Source of the DNA: Pseudorhodobacter wandonensis | GTDB taxonomy: Bacteria > Pseudomonadota > Alphaproteobacteria > Rhodobacterales > Rhodobacteraceae | Direction of reading: 5' to 3' | Assembly (NCBI RefSeq): GCF_001202035.1 | Contig: NZ_LGHT01000004.1 | Span: 113,561-177,560 of the forward strand | DNA: 64,000 nucleotides | Shown: one piece after another, positions 8,569-17,748 of the stretch | Layout: every line of letters starts with the position of its first letter | How positions within the stretch are numbered: the stretch's first letter is position 1 | The notes under the pieces: model-generated | Seen by the model: the letters and a program-made list of their open reading frames with translations, nothing else | The model's database searches: none | Told to the model about the DNA's origin: nothing | Program-made: the position numbers and the translations under genes

Positions 8569-10785
8569 ATGAAAGATACCATGGACGAAGGGCTGATATT
8601 TGCTCACTCGAACCTTCTAAAGGAAAGCCCGCCAAATGCTTTGGCGGGCATTTTGTCCTTGATGAGCGATCTGGTGGTGCTGACCGATAACAACGGCATT
8701 ATCACATGGGTCAATACCGCCTTTGAACGCCGCAGCGGCTATAACTTGGCTGAGGCAATCGGTCGTCATATCAGTGACCTAACTATTGGTCACGCCAGCG
8801 ACAGTGCAACTTTTTCAGATGTGGCCCAGGCCTTCGCCCAGAAAAAGATCTATAGCGGCGAGACAACCTATACCGCGAAAAGCGGGGCGGTTTATAAAGT
8901 CAGCTTTCAAATGAAGCCATTACACACTGATACAGGTGAGTATAACGGCTTTTTGTTCATGCATCGCGATGTCACGCATCAACGCGGACTTGAAACTTCG
9001 CTGCGCAGTGAGCGGTACTTTTTGACCAGAATGATCGACACAGGGGTTTCTGCTGTTGTGGCCTTTGATTCTGTTGGTCGCTGCGTGTTTGCCAATTCCG
9101 AGGCCCGCGACATTCTTGACAGGTTAACCCGTGCAGAGCGCCTTTGTGCGGCATCTTGGCCCTTGCATCGGATTGCAGCCGAGCCGCCAGAATTGGAAGG
9201 TGAAAGCACCAATACCAAAGACCCGCTTGATGATTATCCGGACGAACTGCCATTTGCGCGGATAATGCGAACAGGCGTCCCACTGCATGGAATGGTGGTC
9301 GAACTGCTGATTCCGAGCATGGCACGCCGCGTATTTTCTGTAAATGCCGCCCCGCTGCGAGACAGCGAAACCACCGCCAGTGTTGTGATGGCGCTCACCG
9401 ATATCACGGCACGATTCGAGGCCGAAGCAACGCGCCGCCGCGCTGCGGCTCAGGCCCATTTTGATGCCCGCCATGATCTCTTGACCGGCTTGCCCAATGG
9501 CCGCTTTTTTAGCCACGCCCTATCCAACGCAAAGCCCCCGCTGGCAGTTCTTTTGATCGATATCGACAATTTTCGCAGCATTCGCACTGTGCTTGGGCGC
9601 CCGACCGGTGATGCCTTGCTTTGTGCCTTCGGCGAAAGGCTTGCCAAAGTACTGGATGGGCGCGGTTTTCTGGCGCGGAGCGAAGGAAATTCTTTCTCGA
9701 TTCGCTTGGATCACGTCACCCCTCAAGCTGTGGATGATATCGCCCAAGAGTTGCGCCATGCCCTACAGCGCGCTTTTGTGCTACAAGATATCACCGTCTA
9801 TGCCACCGCAAGCATTGGCCTAAGCTATTTCCCGGCAAGTACAGCCGACGCCTCCGCGAATGCCGACTTGCTACGACAATCCGAGGTTGCCAATTTTGCG
9901 GCAAAATCGGCGGGCGGGAATCGGCTGGCCTATTACAACACTGCGATGGACACCCGCTTGTCGCGGCGCAATGTGATTATTCAGGCTCTGCGCCACGCGC
10001 TGCAGGAAAACCAGTTCGAGCTGGCGTTTCAGCCGAAATTTGCGGTGCCGTCCGATGCAACCGCAAACGGCACGCCCTTGCGCCTGATTGGCGCCGAGGC
10101 GCTTTTGCGCTGGAACGCCCCAGTTTTGGGCCGTGTCAGCCCCGAGGAGTTTATTCCTATTGCCGAGGCAGCCGGTGTTATCTCGGACATCGATTTTCAT
10201 GTGATGGGTATTTTCGCCCGGCAATTGGGTCGTTGGCGCGCAAAAGGTCTGCACAACCCGGCAAGTATTAACCTTTCGCCGAACAGCTTTGAAGATAGCA
10301 CTCTTGCCCCTCGTCTGCTGGACTTGTTGGAAAGTGAAGGCGTGGCCGCAGAAACGGTTACCGTTGAAATTACCGAGACTTCGTTGATTTCCATGTCCGA
10401 GGCTGCGCTTGCCAATATCAACCAGTTGCGGCAAGCAGGGATAAATCTGTCGATCGATGATTTCGGCACTGGGTATTCGTCGTTTAGCTATCTACAAAAA
10501 TTGATCGTTTCCGAGATCAAAATCGACAAGAGCTTTATTCACCTGCTTACCACACATGACAGTGATGATAAGGCCGCTAGCCACCACGAGACCCGCATGA
10601 TTGTCCGCAGCATCTTGGCGCTTGCCCGTACTTTGGGCATCCGTGCGCTTGCAGAAGGGGTGGAGAATACGGAACAGCTTGCTTGGTTGCAGCAAGAAGG
10701 CTGCCATTCCATCCAAGGTTATTTGTCGGGTCGCGCTGTTGGCGCTGATACGTTTGAACGCACCTATTTGCGACCCTCAACTTAA
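8569..10785 (+). CDS. PAS-GGDEF-EAL protein, probable c-di-GMP phosphodiesterase
   Basis: Cytosolic sensor-effector of 738 aa. Residues about 30-140 form a PAS domain, about 150-285 a second PAS-like domain, about 300-460 a GGDEF domain and about 475-735 an EAL domain. The GGDEF signature has decayed to S-E-G-N-S-F, so cyclase activity is not expected. The EAL domain keeps E-A-L-L-R-W, the N of I-N-L-S-P, E-I-T-E-T, D-D-F-G-T-G-Y-S-S, the K of K-I-D-K-S-F and E-G-V-E, as in active phosphodiesterases. It follows the cyclase by 48 nt. A strong hairpin lies inside its first 30 codons (separate entry), so the true start could be the ATG at 8662, although no ribosome site precedes that codon. Confidence 0.9.
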   Translation: MKDTMDEGLIFAHSNLLKESPPNALAGILSLMSDLVVLTDNNGIITWVNTAFERRSGYNLAEAIGRHISDLTIGHASDSATFSDVAQAFAQKKIYSGETTYTAKSGAVYKVSFQMKPLHTDTGEYNGFLFMHRDVTHQRGLETSLRSERYFLTRMIDTGVSAVVAFDSVGRCVFANSEARDILDRLTRAERLCAASWPLHRIAAEPPELEGESTNTKDPLDDYPDELPFARIMRTGVPLHGMVVELLIPSMARRVFSVNAAPLRDSETTASVVMALTDITARFEAEATRRRAAAQAHFDARHDLLTGLPNGRFFSHALSNAKPPLAVLLIDIDNFRSIRTVLGRPTGDALLCAFGERLAKVLDGRGFLARSEGNSFSIRLDHVTPQAVDDIAQELRHALQRAFVLQDITVYATASIGLSYFPASTADASANADLLRQSEVANFAAKSAGGNRLAYYNTAMDTRLSRRNVIIQALRHALQENQFELAFQPKFAVPSDATANGTPLRLIGAEALLRWNAPVLGRVSPEEFIPIAEAAGVISDIDFHVMGIFARQLGRWRAKGLHNPASINLSPNSFEDSTLAPRLLDLLESEGVAAETVTVEITETSLISMSEAALANINQLRQAGINLSIDDFGTGYSSFSYLQKLIVSEIKIDKSFIHLLTTHDSDDKAASHHETRMIVRSILALARTLGIRALAEGVENTEQLAWLQQEGCHSIQGYLSGRAVGADTFERTYLRPST
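8627..8655 (+). terminator. Terminator-like hairpin within the 5' end of the EAL gene
   Basis: A perfect 10-bp stem (GCCCGCCAAA at 8627-8636 and TTTGGCGGGC at 8640-8649) with a TGC loop is followed directly by ATTTTG. It has the form of a short intrinsic terminator but lies in codons 20-27 of the annotated EAL gene, 107 nt after the cyclase stop. It may limit read-through from the cyclase gene or act as an attenuator. Confidence 0.5.
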
Positions 10786-10981
10786 GCAGCTTGAGCTGTT
10801 GTTCCTAACGCCAACCGTGAAAAGGCGGCCCGAGCCGGATTTCCATTCAGCCCATATTTCACGCATATTCGATTAATATGTCAGCACTCGCATAAAGTTT
10901 TAGCAAAACCCTCAATCAGAAACTGCGCCGCTGCTGTCTATCGCCAATGACCACCGTAGATTCGCGTCAGGAGTACGCGCA

Positions 10982-11803
10982 ATGCAATTGGCGGTCAAAG
11001 ATACAGAGATGCAACGCAGCCACGGGCGCGCCACTGTCGGGTTCGCCTTGCAGTCTGGCACCACACGGTTGCGCGATTTGCACCAGCATGGCAGCGCAAA
11101 AGCCCTTATGCCACGGCGGTTTGATGGCACGGCCGAGGTTGTGTTCTTGAACACATCAGGCGGAATCACGGATGGCGACAGCTTGGCCTATGACATCGCG
11201 CTTGGCGCAGGTGCACAAGTGACGGCAACCACCCAAACTGCCGAGCGGGCCTATGCAAGCCGGAGTGCTGCTGGCCATGCCACAGTAACGGCACAGGTGG
11301 GCGCAACTGCGCGGCTGGACTGGCTGCCGCAAGAAACCATTTTGTTTGAAAACTGTCATTTGCAGCGCGAGACAACCATTGATCTGGCCGCCGACGCAAG
11401 CTGCCTTTTGTGCGAAAGCGTCGTGCTGGGGCGGCACGCCATGGGAGAAGAACCAAAAGATGCTCGGCTTACCGATCGCCGCCTGATCCGGCGCGAAGGG
11501 CGGCCCGTTTGGGCCGAAACCGTTCAGATTGATGCGGAATTTCTGGCCCACGAAAGCCCCGCTTTGCTAGGCCAAGCGCGGGCTTATGCGGTGATCGCGC
11601 TGGTTTCCGCAAATGCCATGGATGCGCTTTCTGCCTTGCGTGCGGTGCTGGATGAGCCGGGCACGCGAACTGCTGCCTCGGGTTGGGATGGCAAATGCGT
11701 GCTGCGTATTTTGGCCCGCGACAGCTGGCCGATGAAAAAGCAAATCGCTAGGGCCCTTGGTGTGTTGGGGGCAGGCCCCCTGCCCCGCGTCTGGCAAATG
11801 TAG
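10982..11803 (+). CDS. ureD: Urease accessory protein UreD
   Basis: UreD (273 aa) binds apo-urease and, with UreF and UreG, forms the complex that loads nickel into the active site. The ATG at 10982 follows an AGGAG 8 nt upstream. The sequence shows the UreD landmarks T-S-G-G-I-T-D-G-D near residues 56-64 and the later V-V-L-G-R region around 148-152. It is the first gene of the urease cluster, 10 nt before ureA, and probably starts the operon. Confidence 0.92.
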   Translation: MQLAVKDTEMQRSHGRATVGFALQSGTTRLRDLHQHGSAKALMPRRFDGTAEVVFLNTSGGITDGDSLAYDIALGAGAQVTATTQTAERAYASRSAAGHATVTAQVGATARLDWLPQETILFENCHLQRETTIDLAADASCLLCESVVLGRHAMGEEPKDARLTDRRLIRREGRPVWAETVQIDAEFLAHESPALLGQARAYAVIALVSANAMDALSALRAVLDEPGTRTAASGWDGKCVLRILARDSWPMKKQIARALGVLGAGPLPRVWQM

Positions 11804-11812
11804 GACCGAGTT

Positions 11813-12115
11813 ATGAACCTAACACCCCGTGAACGTGAGAAACTTCTTGTATCGGTTGCTGCGATGGTCGCCCGCAACCGGCTGGCGCGCGGCGTCAAGC
11901 TGAACCACCCCGAGGCGATTGCCCTGATCACCGATTTCGTGGTCGAAGGCGCGCGTGACGGGCGCAGTGTGGCCGACCTGATGCAGGCCGGCGCGCATGT
12001 GATTACCGCCAATCAATGTATGCAAGGCATCCCCGAAATGATCCATTCCGTACAGGTTGAGGCCACCTTTCCCGATGGCACCAAACTTGTCACCGTCCAC
12101 CACCCCATTCGCTAA
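11813..12115 (+). CDS. ureA: Urease subunit gamma
   Basis: Small structural subunit of urease (urea to ammonia and carbamate), 100 aa, the normal length. It begins [12 protein letters not shown] and ends with the conserved V-T-V-H-x-P-I segment, both typical of UreA. It has a short spacing from ureD and is followed by a small membrane-protein gene rather than directly by ureB, an arrangement that seems common in Rhodobacterales. Confidence 0.97.
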   Translation: MNLTPREREKLLVSVAAMVARNRLARGVKLNHPEAIALITDFVVEGARDGRSVADLMQAGAHVITANQCMQGIPEMIHSVQVEATFPDGTKLVTVHHPIR

Positions 12116-12125
12116 GAGGCCCGTC

Positions 12126-12314
12126 ATGAAAACCCTTTTCACTTTGTTCGCCCTGTTGCCAACCGCCCTGTTTGCCCACACGGGCGACCACAGCCACACC
12201 GGCTTTTTCGCAAATCTGCGGCATTTGGCGACCGAGCCTGACCATTTGCTGATGCTGGGCGCCGCGATTGCTGTCGCCGTTGTGATCTACATGCGCAAAG
12301 GCCGCTCATCGTGA
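12126..12314 (+). CDS. 62-aa single-helix protein with a HupE/UreJ-like HX5DH motif
   Basis: Small membrane protein between ureA and ureB. The ATG at 12126 begins a signal-like segment ending LFA at residues 15-17. A His-rich stretch follows (H-T-G-D-H-S-H, residues 18-24), then H-L-A-T-E-P-D-H at 33-40 and one hydrophobic helix (about 41-56) with a basic end. The spacing His33-x5-Asp39-His40 is exactly the HX5DH motif that HupE/UreJ nickel permeases carry in an early transmembrane helix, but the other helices are missing. Its stop overlaps the GTG start of ureB, so it is part of the operon. A role in nickel capture for urease is an inference from motif and position. Confidence 0.75.
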   Translation: MKTLFTLFALLPTALFAHTGDHSHTGFFANLRHLATEPDHLLMLGAAIAVAVVIYMRKGRSS

Positions 12315-12616
12315 TTCCCGGTCAGGTTTTCCCTGCCGAGGGCGCGATAGAGATTAACGCGGCGCAAGAAGCTGTCGTGCTGATGGTCGCCAATACCGGC
12401 GACCGGCCTGTGCAGGTCGGCAGCCACTATCATTTCGCCGAAACCAACCCCGGCCTGCAATTTGACCGCACCGCCGCCCATGGGATGCGCCTTGATATTG
12501 CCGCAGGCACCGCTGTTCGGTTTGAACCGGGCCAAAGCCGCGAGGTGCGCCTGACGCCTATCCTTGGCGCGCGGCGGGTGTTCGGTTTCAATGGCCTTGT
12601 TATGGGGGATTTGTAA
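12311..12616 (+). CDS. ureB: Urease subunit beta
   Basis: Structural beta subunit of urease, 101 aa. It starts with GTG at 12311, overlapping the stop of the preceding small gene (GTGA), and ends directly before the ureC start. The visible UreB signature is I-P-G-Q at the N-terminus and [17 protein letters not shown] around residues 28-45. It assembles with UreA and UreC in the cytoplasm. Confidence 0.97.
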   Translation: MIPGQVFPAEGAIEINAAQEAVVLMVANTGDRPVQVGSHYHFAETNPGLQFDRTAAHGMRLDIAAGTAVRFEPGQSREVRLTPILGARRVFGFNGLVMGDL

Positions 12617-14319
12617 ATGTCCACTCGCATTGCCCGCGCCGATTATGCCGCGATGTATGGCCCCACCACGGGCGACCGCTTGCGCCTTGGCGATACAGAT
12701 CTGATTATTGAGGTCGAACGCGACCTGACCACTTACGGCGAAGAGGTGAAATTCGGCGGCGGCAAGGTTATCCGCGATGGTATGGGGCAATCACAGGTAT
12801 CGCGCGCGGGTGGCGCTGTGGATACGGTAATCACCAACGCGCTGATCGTCGATCATTCCGGCATCTACAAGGCCGATGTCGGCCTGCTGGACGGCCTTAT
12901 TTACAAAATCGGCAAAGCGGGCAACCCCGATACGCAGCCGAATGTGAACATCATCATCGGGCCGGGAACCGAGGTAATTGCAGGCGAAAGCCGGATTCTG
13001 ACAGCAGGCGGCATGGATGCGCATATCCATTTCATCTGTCCGCAACAGGCCGAGGATGCGCTGCATTCGGGTTTGACCACGATGCTCGGCGGCGGCACCG
13101 GCCCCGCGCATGGCACGCTGGCCACCACTTGCACCCCCGGCCCGTGGCATATCGGGCGGATGTTGCAGGCACTCGACAGCATTCCGATGAACTTTGGCCT
13201 GTCTGGCAAAGGCAACGCCAGCCAACCCGAGGCGCTGGTTGAAATGGTCAACGCGGGTGCTTGTGCGTTGAAACTGCACGAAGATTGGGGAACGACACCC
13301 GCCGCAATTGATTGCTGCCTTTCGGTCGCGGACGATATGGATGTGCAGGTCATGATCCATACCGACACGCTGAACGAATCCGGTTTTGTCGAAAACACGC
13401 TGGCCGCGATCAAGGGCCGCACCATCCACGCCTTTCACACCGAAGGCGCGGGCGGTGGCCATGCGCCCGATATCTTGCGCGTGGTGGGGCATGAAAACAT
13501 CATCCCGTCCTCGACCAACCCGTCGATGCCATACACCGCCAACACGGTTGAGGAACACTTGGATATGCTGATGGTTTGCCATCATCTTGACCGGTCTATC
13601 CCCGAAGATGTGGCCTTTGCCGAAAGCCGTATCCGCCGTGAAACGATCGCCGCCGAGGATATCCTGCACGATATGGGTGCGCTTTCGATTCTGTCATCCG
13701 ACAGTCAGGCGATGGGGCGGATTGGCGAGGTTATCACCCGCACATGGCAAACCGCGCATAAAATGAAAGTGCAGCGCGGGCGGCTGGTGGATGAGACAGG
13801 CGAAAACGACAATATGCGCGTGCGCCGCTATATCGCCAAATACACCATCAACCCTGCAATTGCGAATGGCATTTCCAGCCATATCGGCAGCGTGGCCGAG
13901 GGCAAACGCGCCGATCTGGTGCTGTGGAACCCTGCGTTTTCGGGGCCAAGCCGGAAATGGTGCTGATGGGCGGCATGATCGCGGTGGCGCAGATGGGCGA
14001 CCCGAACGGCTCTATCCCCGTGCAGCCGATGTATTCACGCCCGATGTTTGGCGCCTTAGGCCGCGCGATGCAGGCCAGCACGGCGACCTTTGTTTCGGCG
14101 GCCGCTGCGGGTGATGTTGCCGCGCGCTTGGGGTTGCAGAAAACGGTTCTGGCCGTGCAAAACACCCGTAACATTGGCAAGGTTGATATGATCCACAACG
14201 CCACCCGCCCGCAGATCGAGGTGAACCCCGAAACCTATGAGGTGCGGGCCGATGGGGTGTTGCTAACCTGCGATGCGGCCAATGAACTGCCGCTCGCACA
14301 ACGCTACTTCCTGTTTTAA
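12617..14319 (+). pseudogene. ureC: Urease subunit alpha UreC, apparent 1-nt frameshift at 13937-13940
   Basis: Catalytic subunit carrying the di-nickel centre. The first frame runs 12617-13966 (449 codons). It holds the nickel ligands and catalytic residues: H-I-H-F, the carbamylated lysine in [29 protein letters not shown], the R of S-R-I-R-R-E-T, and D-S-Q-A-M-G. It then diverges into a short false tail. The correct sequence resumes in another frame just after the break ([12 protein letters not shown]) and continues to 14319. Restoring one T to the TTTT run at 13937-13940 gives A-F-F-G-A-K-P and an uninterrupted protein of about 567 aa, the normal UreC length. All other urease genes are intact, so either a homopolymer sequencing error or a very recent mutation is possible. 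Confidence 0.9.
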
Positions 14320-14328
14320 GAAGCTGAT

Positions 14329-14844
14329 ATGATTGGAACTCTCTCTGCGCATATCGTGCATCGCAAGGCAGGCGGCGGCTTGGATGAGCAGGTCACGCTT
14401 GACTATGCCGAACGATTTTTGCGCCGCAAACGGTTGGTGACAAACACCGGCCGCACCTTTCTGATTGATCTGGCGGAAACCACCAGCCTTGATGACGGCG
14501 ACGCGCTGGAACTGGCAGATGGCACAAAAATCGGCATCACGGCGGCACTGGAACCGGTGGTCAAGGTGACTGGCGATCTGCCGCGCCTTGCGTGGCACAT
14601 CGGCAACCGCCACACACCTTGCCAGATTTGTGCCGACCATTTGGTCATTCGCCGCGACCATGTGCTAGAGGCGATGCTAAAGGGCCTCGGCGCAGAGCTT
14701 GCCATAGCGATGGGGCCGTTTTGCCCCGAAGGCGGTGCCTATGGCCACGGCCGTACTATGGGTCACGATCATGCGGGTCACGATCATGGCCCCGAACTAG
14801 GTGCCGGTATCAAAGACCATTTCCATGCCCATTCCTACGGCTAA
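14329..14844 (+). CDS. ureE: Urease accessory protein UreE (nickel metallochaperone)
   Basis: UreE (171 aa) delivers nickel to the UreDFG-urease complex. The N-terminal peptide-binding domain and the central metal-binding domain are present; the latter includes H-I-G-N-R-H-T-P about residue 88-95. The C-terminus is His-rich, with two tandem copies of a 13-nt unit encoding G-H-D-H-A/G and a final H-F-H-A-H, a typical nickel-storage tail. The stop overlaps the start of ureF by 20 nt. Confidence 0.94.
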   Translation: MIGTLSAHIVHRKAGGGLDEQVTLDYAERFLRRKRLVTNTGRTFLIDLAETTSLDDGDALELADGTKIGITAALEPVVKVTGDLPRLAWHIGNRHTPCQICADHLVIRRDHVLEAMLKGLGAELAIAMGPFCPEGGAYGHGRTMGHDHAGHDHGPELGAGIKDHFHAHSYG

Positions 14845-15478
14845 CCCGCTGGACCGGTTGCGGCTGGTGCAATGGCTTTCGCCCAGTTTTCCGATCGGGG
14901 CTTTTGCCTATAGTCAGGGGCTTGAACAGGCGATCACAGATGGGGTTGTTACCTCGCCTGCGTCGCTGGAAAACTGGGTCCGCGCCATTCTGACCTTTGG
15001 CACAGGCCGAATGGACGCGATTTTTCTGGCCCATGCCCGTGCGCCCGATGCGGATGTTTTGGCACTTGCCGATCTGGCCTGCGCCTATGCCAGCAGCGCC
15101 GAGCGGATGCTGGAAATGATGGAACAAGGCCGCGCCTTTGGCCGCACGATTGCCGCGATAACGGGCGAGGCGCAACCCGCCCTGCCCTTTGCCTTAGCGG
15201 TGGGCCATGCCACGCGGGGCTTGCAGGTGCCGACCGAGGAAGTGCTGCAAATCTGGCTGCAAGGCCTTGCCGCGCAGCAAATCGCAGCAGCGGTGAAGTT
15301 TGTGCCCTTGGGCCAAACAAGCGGGCAAACAGTTTTGGCAAACCTTGGCCCCGATATTTTAACACTGGCGCAAAGCTGCGCCACCGCCCCACTAAGCGCC
15401 CTGTGCAGCGTCAGTTTCGGGGCCGACATGGCGCAGATGCTGCACGAAACAATGGATGTAAGGATATTTCGATCATGA
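14825..15478 (+). CDS. ureF: Urease accessory protein UreF
   Basis: UreF (217 aa) is the helical partner of UreD and UreG in nickel insertion, acting in GTPase control. The ATG at 14825 is preferred over an in-frame GTG at 14801 because it begins M-P-I-P-T-A-N-P, closer to family N-termini. The hallmark [16 protein letters not shown] sits at about residues 19-34. The gene overlaps ureE upstream by 20 nt and ureG downstream by 4 nt (ATGA). Confidence 0.92.
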   Translation: MPIPTANPLDRLRLVQWLSPSFPIGAFAYSQGLEQAITDGVVTSPASLENWVRAILTFGTGRMDAIFLAHARAPDADVLALADLACAYASSAERMLEMMEQGRAFGRTIAAITGEAQPALPFALAVGHATRGLQVPTEEVLQIWLQGLAAQQIAAAVKFVPLGQTSGQTVLANLGPDILTLAQSCATAPLSALCSVSFGADMAQMLHETMDVRIFRS

Positions 15479-16101
15479 AAAGCCCAAATGGCCCGCTTCG
15501 GGTTGGAATCGGTGGCCCCGTCGGTGCGGGGAAAACCACTTTGACCGAAAAGCTATGCGCCGCACTGGCCAATCGCTGCTCGATGGCTGTGATTACCAAC
15601 GACATCTATACCCGCGAGGATGCCGATTACCTGATGCGCGCGCAGGTGTTGCCTGCCAACCGCATTCGGGGCGTCGAAACGGGGGGCTGCCCGCATACCG
15701 CCATCCGGGAAGATGCCAGCATCAACCTTGCCGCAATTGCCGATTTGCGCGGTGAATTTGACGATCTGGACCTTATCCTGATTGAATCGGGCGGTGATAA
15801 CCTTGCGGCCACCTTTAGCCCCGAGCTGGCCGATCTGACGATCTATGTGATCGACACGGCAGCAGGTCAGGATATTCCGCGCAAACGTGGGCCGGGGGTC
15901 ACGCGGTCCGATCTGCTTGTAGTTAATAAGACCGACCTTGCACCCTATGTTGGGGTTGATCTGGCGCAGCTAGAGCACGACACCAAAACTGCACGCAAAG
16001 ATTTGCCCTTTGTCCTGGCGAAATTGCGCAGAGGCCACGGCGTGGAAGATATCGTGCGTTTTCTGCAAGACGAGGGCGGGCTTCATTTGACCGTGTCTTA
16101 A
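15475..16101 (+). CDS. ureG: Urease accessory GTPase UreG
   Basis: SIMIBI-class GTPase (208 aa) that powers nickel delivery to urease. The P-loop G-G-P-V-G-A-G-K-T is at residues 13-21; the C-P-H motif with its nickel-binding Cys/His follows in [10 protein letters not shown], then E-S-G-G-D-N-L-A and the base-recognition N-K-T-D. The start at 15475 overlaps the ureF stop. It is the last gene of the urease operon before a 305-nt gap. Confidence 0.96.
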   Translation: MKSPNGPLRVGIGGPVGAGKTTLTEKLCAALANRCSMAVITNDIYTREDADYLMRAQVLPANRIRGVETGGCPHTAIREDASINLAAIADLRGEFDDLDLILIESGGDNLAATFSPELADLTIYVIDTAAGQDIPRKRGPGVTRSDLLVVNKTDLAPYVGVDLAQLEHDTKTARKDLPFVLAKLRRGHGVEDIVRFLQDEGGLHLTVS

Positions 16102-16406
16102 CAAACTGGAAACTCGTATGGCAGCTGCCCATTTTCCGCGCTGACGCAGCGCCAATCGATTAAAAAATAGACCGCATCCCCGATCTGCCAGAAATTTAAC
16201 CGCAAACGCCAGCCCCAAGTTGTGAATATCCGTTGCTTGGCTTTTGCTACAGAGGCTCGGGCCACAAATGGCCAAGGCAGGTGTGCGGCAAGGGATAGCT
16301 TGGACGGCGCCCCTCACCGCACGGGTGCAACAAAAGCTGCTCGCTCAGTATGCCCATTCCTTGGACAAAGGAAAAGGCCAGAGCGGGCCATATAGGGAAG
16401 TACAAA
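16102..16406. other. Gap between urease and urea transporter operons
   Basis: About 305 nt. No gene, strong hairpin or clear sigma-70 pair is visible. A regulated promoter for urtA is expected here, because the urt operon has its own leader and its binding-protein gene is first. A search for an NtrC-dependent sigma-54 box (TGGC-N8-TTGC type) by eye was negative. Confidence 0.35.
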
Positions 16407-17693
16407 ATGAAATTATCCAGACGCGCATTTTTGGCCACCAGCATCGCCGCATTCACCGCGCCAGCCGTGGCCTTTGCCCAAGAGGACACTATCAAAGTCG
16501 GCGTACTGCATTCCCTTTCAGGAACAATGGCAATTTCGGAAACCACGCTGAAAGACACGATGCTGATGCTGATCGAGGCGCAAAACGCCAAGGGCGGCCT
16601 GCTGGGCAAAAAGCTGGAAGCGGTCGTTGTGGACCCTGCTTCTGACTGGCCTTTGTTTGCCGAAAAGGCACGGGAGTTGCTGACGGTTTCCAAAGTTGAC
16701 GTGATGTTCGGCTGCTGGACCTCCGTAAGCCGCAAGTCGGTTTTGCCGGTGATCGAAGAGTTGAACGGCCTATTGTTCTATCCTGTGCAATATGAGGGCG
16801 AGGAATCGTCGAAAAACGTGTTCTATACCGGTGCCGCGCCAAACCAGCAGGCCATTCCAGCGGTTGACTACTTCCTTGACGAATTGGGGATCGAAAAATT
16901 CGCACTCCTCGGCACCGATTATGTCTATCCGCGCACGACCAACAATATTCTTGAGGCTTATCTGATTTCCAAAGGCATCGCCAAAGAGGATATCTTTGTT
17001 AACTACACCCCGTTCGGCCATTCGGATTGGTCGAAAATCGTGGGTGACGTGGTTGGCCTTGGTGCCGATGGCAAAAAGGTTGGCGTGATTTCCACGATCA
17101 ACGGCGACGCCAATATCGGCTTTTACAAAGAGCTGGCTGCCGCTGGCGTGACCGCCGACAAACTGCCCGTGGTTGCCTTCTCGGTTGGTGAGGAAGAGCT
17201 TTCGGGGCTGGATACCAGCAACCTTGTAGGGCACTTGGCGGCTTGGAACTACTTTATGTCGGCAGATACCCCTGAAAATGCAGCATTCATTGCTGACTGG
17301 AAGGCCTTTATCAAAGACGACAAGCGTGTGACCAATGACCCGATGGAGGCGCATTACATCGGCTTCAACATGTGGGTAAACGCCGTAACTTCGGCAGGCA
17401 CCACCGATGTTGACGCCGTTTCGGCCGCGATGATCGGGCAGAAATTCCCGAACCTGACGGGCGGTGTGTCGGAAATGCTGCCAAACCACCACCTGACCAA
17501 GCCTGTGCTTATTGGCGAAATTCGCGCCGATGGCCAGTTTGATATTATCAGCCAAACCGATCCAGTACCGGGCGATGCTTGGACCGATTTCTTGCCCGAA
17601 TCTGCAGTGCTGGAGGCCGATTGGAAAGACCTCAAATGCGGCATGTATAACACGCAGACCAAAACCTGCGTTCAGTTGACTTCGAACTACTAA
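16407..17693 (+). CDS. urtA: Urea ABC transporter substrate-binding protein UrtA
   Basis: Periplasmic urea-binding protein of 428 aa. The ATG at 16407 gives a twin-arginine style leader (S-R-R-A-F-L at residues 4-9, cleavage after A-F-A), so Tat export is likely. The mature part begins D-T-I-K-V-G-V-L-H-S-L-S-G-T, the usual UrtA/AmiC-like start, and ends with the Cys-containing tail C-G-M-Y-N-T-Q-T-K-T-C. It heads a full urtABCDE set directly downstream of the urease genes, so imported urea is hydrolysed by the neighbouring enzyme. Confidence 0.96.
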   Translation: MKLSRRAFLATSIAAFTAPAVAFAQEDTIKVGVLHSLSGTMAISETTLKDTMLMLIEAQNAKGGLLGKKLEAVVVDPASDWPLFAEKARELLTVSKVDVMFGCWTSVSRKSVLPVIEELNGLLFYPVQYEGEESSKNVFYTGAAPNQQAIPAVDYFLDELGIEKFALLGTDYVYPRTTNNILEAYLISKGIAKEDIFVNYTPFGHSDWSKIVGDVVGLGADGKKVGVISTINGDANIGFYKELAAAGVTADKLPVVAFSVGEEELSGLDTSNLVGHLAAWNYFMSADTPENAAFIADWKAFIKDDKRVTNDPMEAHYIGFNMWVNAVTSAGTTDVDAVSAAMIGQKFPNLTGGVSEMLPNHHLTKPVLIGEIRADGQFDIISQTDPVPGDAWTDFLPESAVLEADWKDLKCGMYNTQTKTCVQLTSNY

Positions 17694-17700
17694 TCCAGCC

Positions 17701-17725
17701 GGAGGGGGCCGATTTGGCCCCCTCC
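17701..17725 (+). terminator. Intercistronic hairpin between urtA and urtB
   Basis: Perfect 10-bp GC-rich stem (17701-17710 with 17716-17725) and a GATTT loop, starting 7 nt after the urtA stop. The following sequence is only weakly T-rich. Such a hairpin can stop part of the transcripts or protect the upstream message, giving more binding protein than permease. Confidence 0.6.
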
Positions 17726-17748
17726 CCTCTAATTTATGGAAAAATCAG

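Noticed and set aside
12791..13669. Long open frame of 292 codons on the minus strand inside ureC
   Set aside because: It is fully antisense to a well-conserved urease gene and has no recognisable motifs; open antisense frames are common in GC-rich DNA.
13964..13968. TGATG stop-start overlap at both the ureC and ATPase breaks, suggesting programmed splitting
   Set aside because: Any N-T-G followed by A-T-G gives TGA in the +1 frame, so the overlap is expected by chance after a one-base deletion; no slippery site was seen.
14761..14790. Tandem repeat in ureE as a mobile or CRISPR-like repeat
   Set aside because: Two copies of a short unit simply encode the His-rich nickel-binding tail of UreE.
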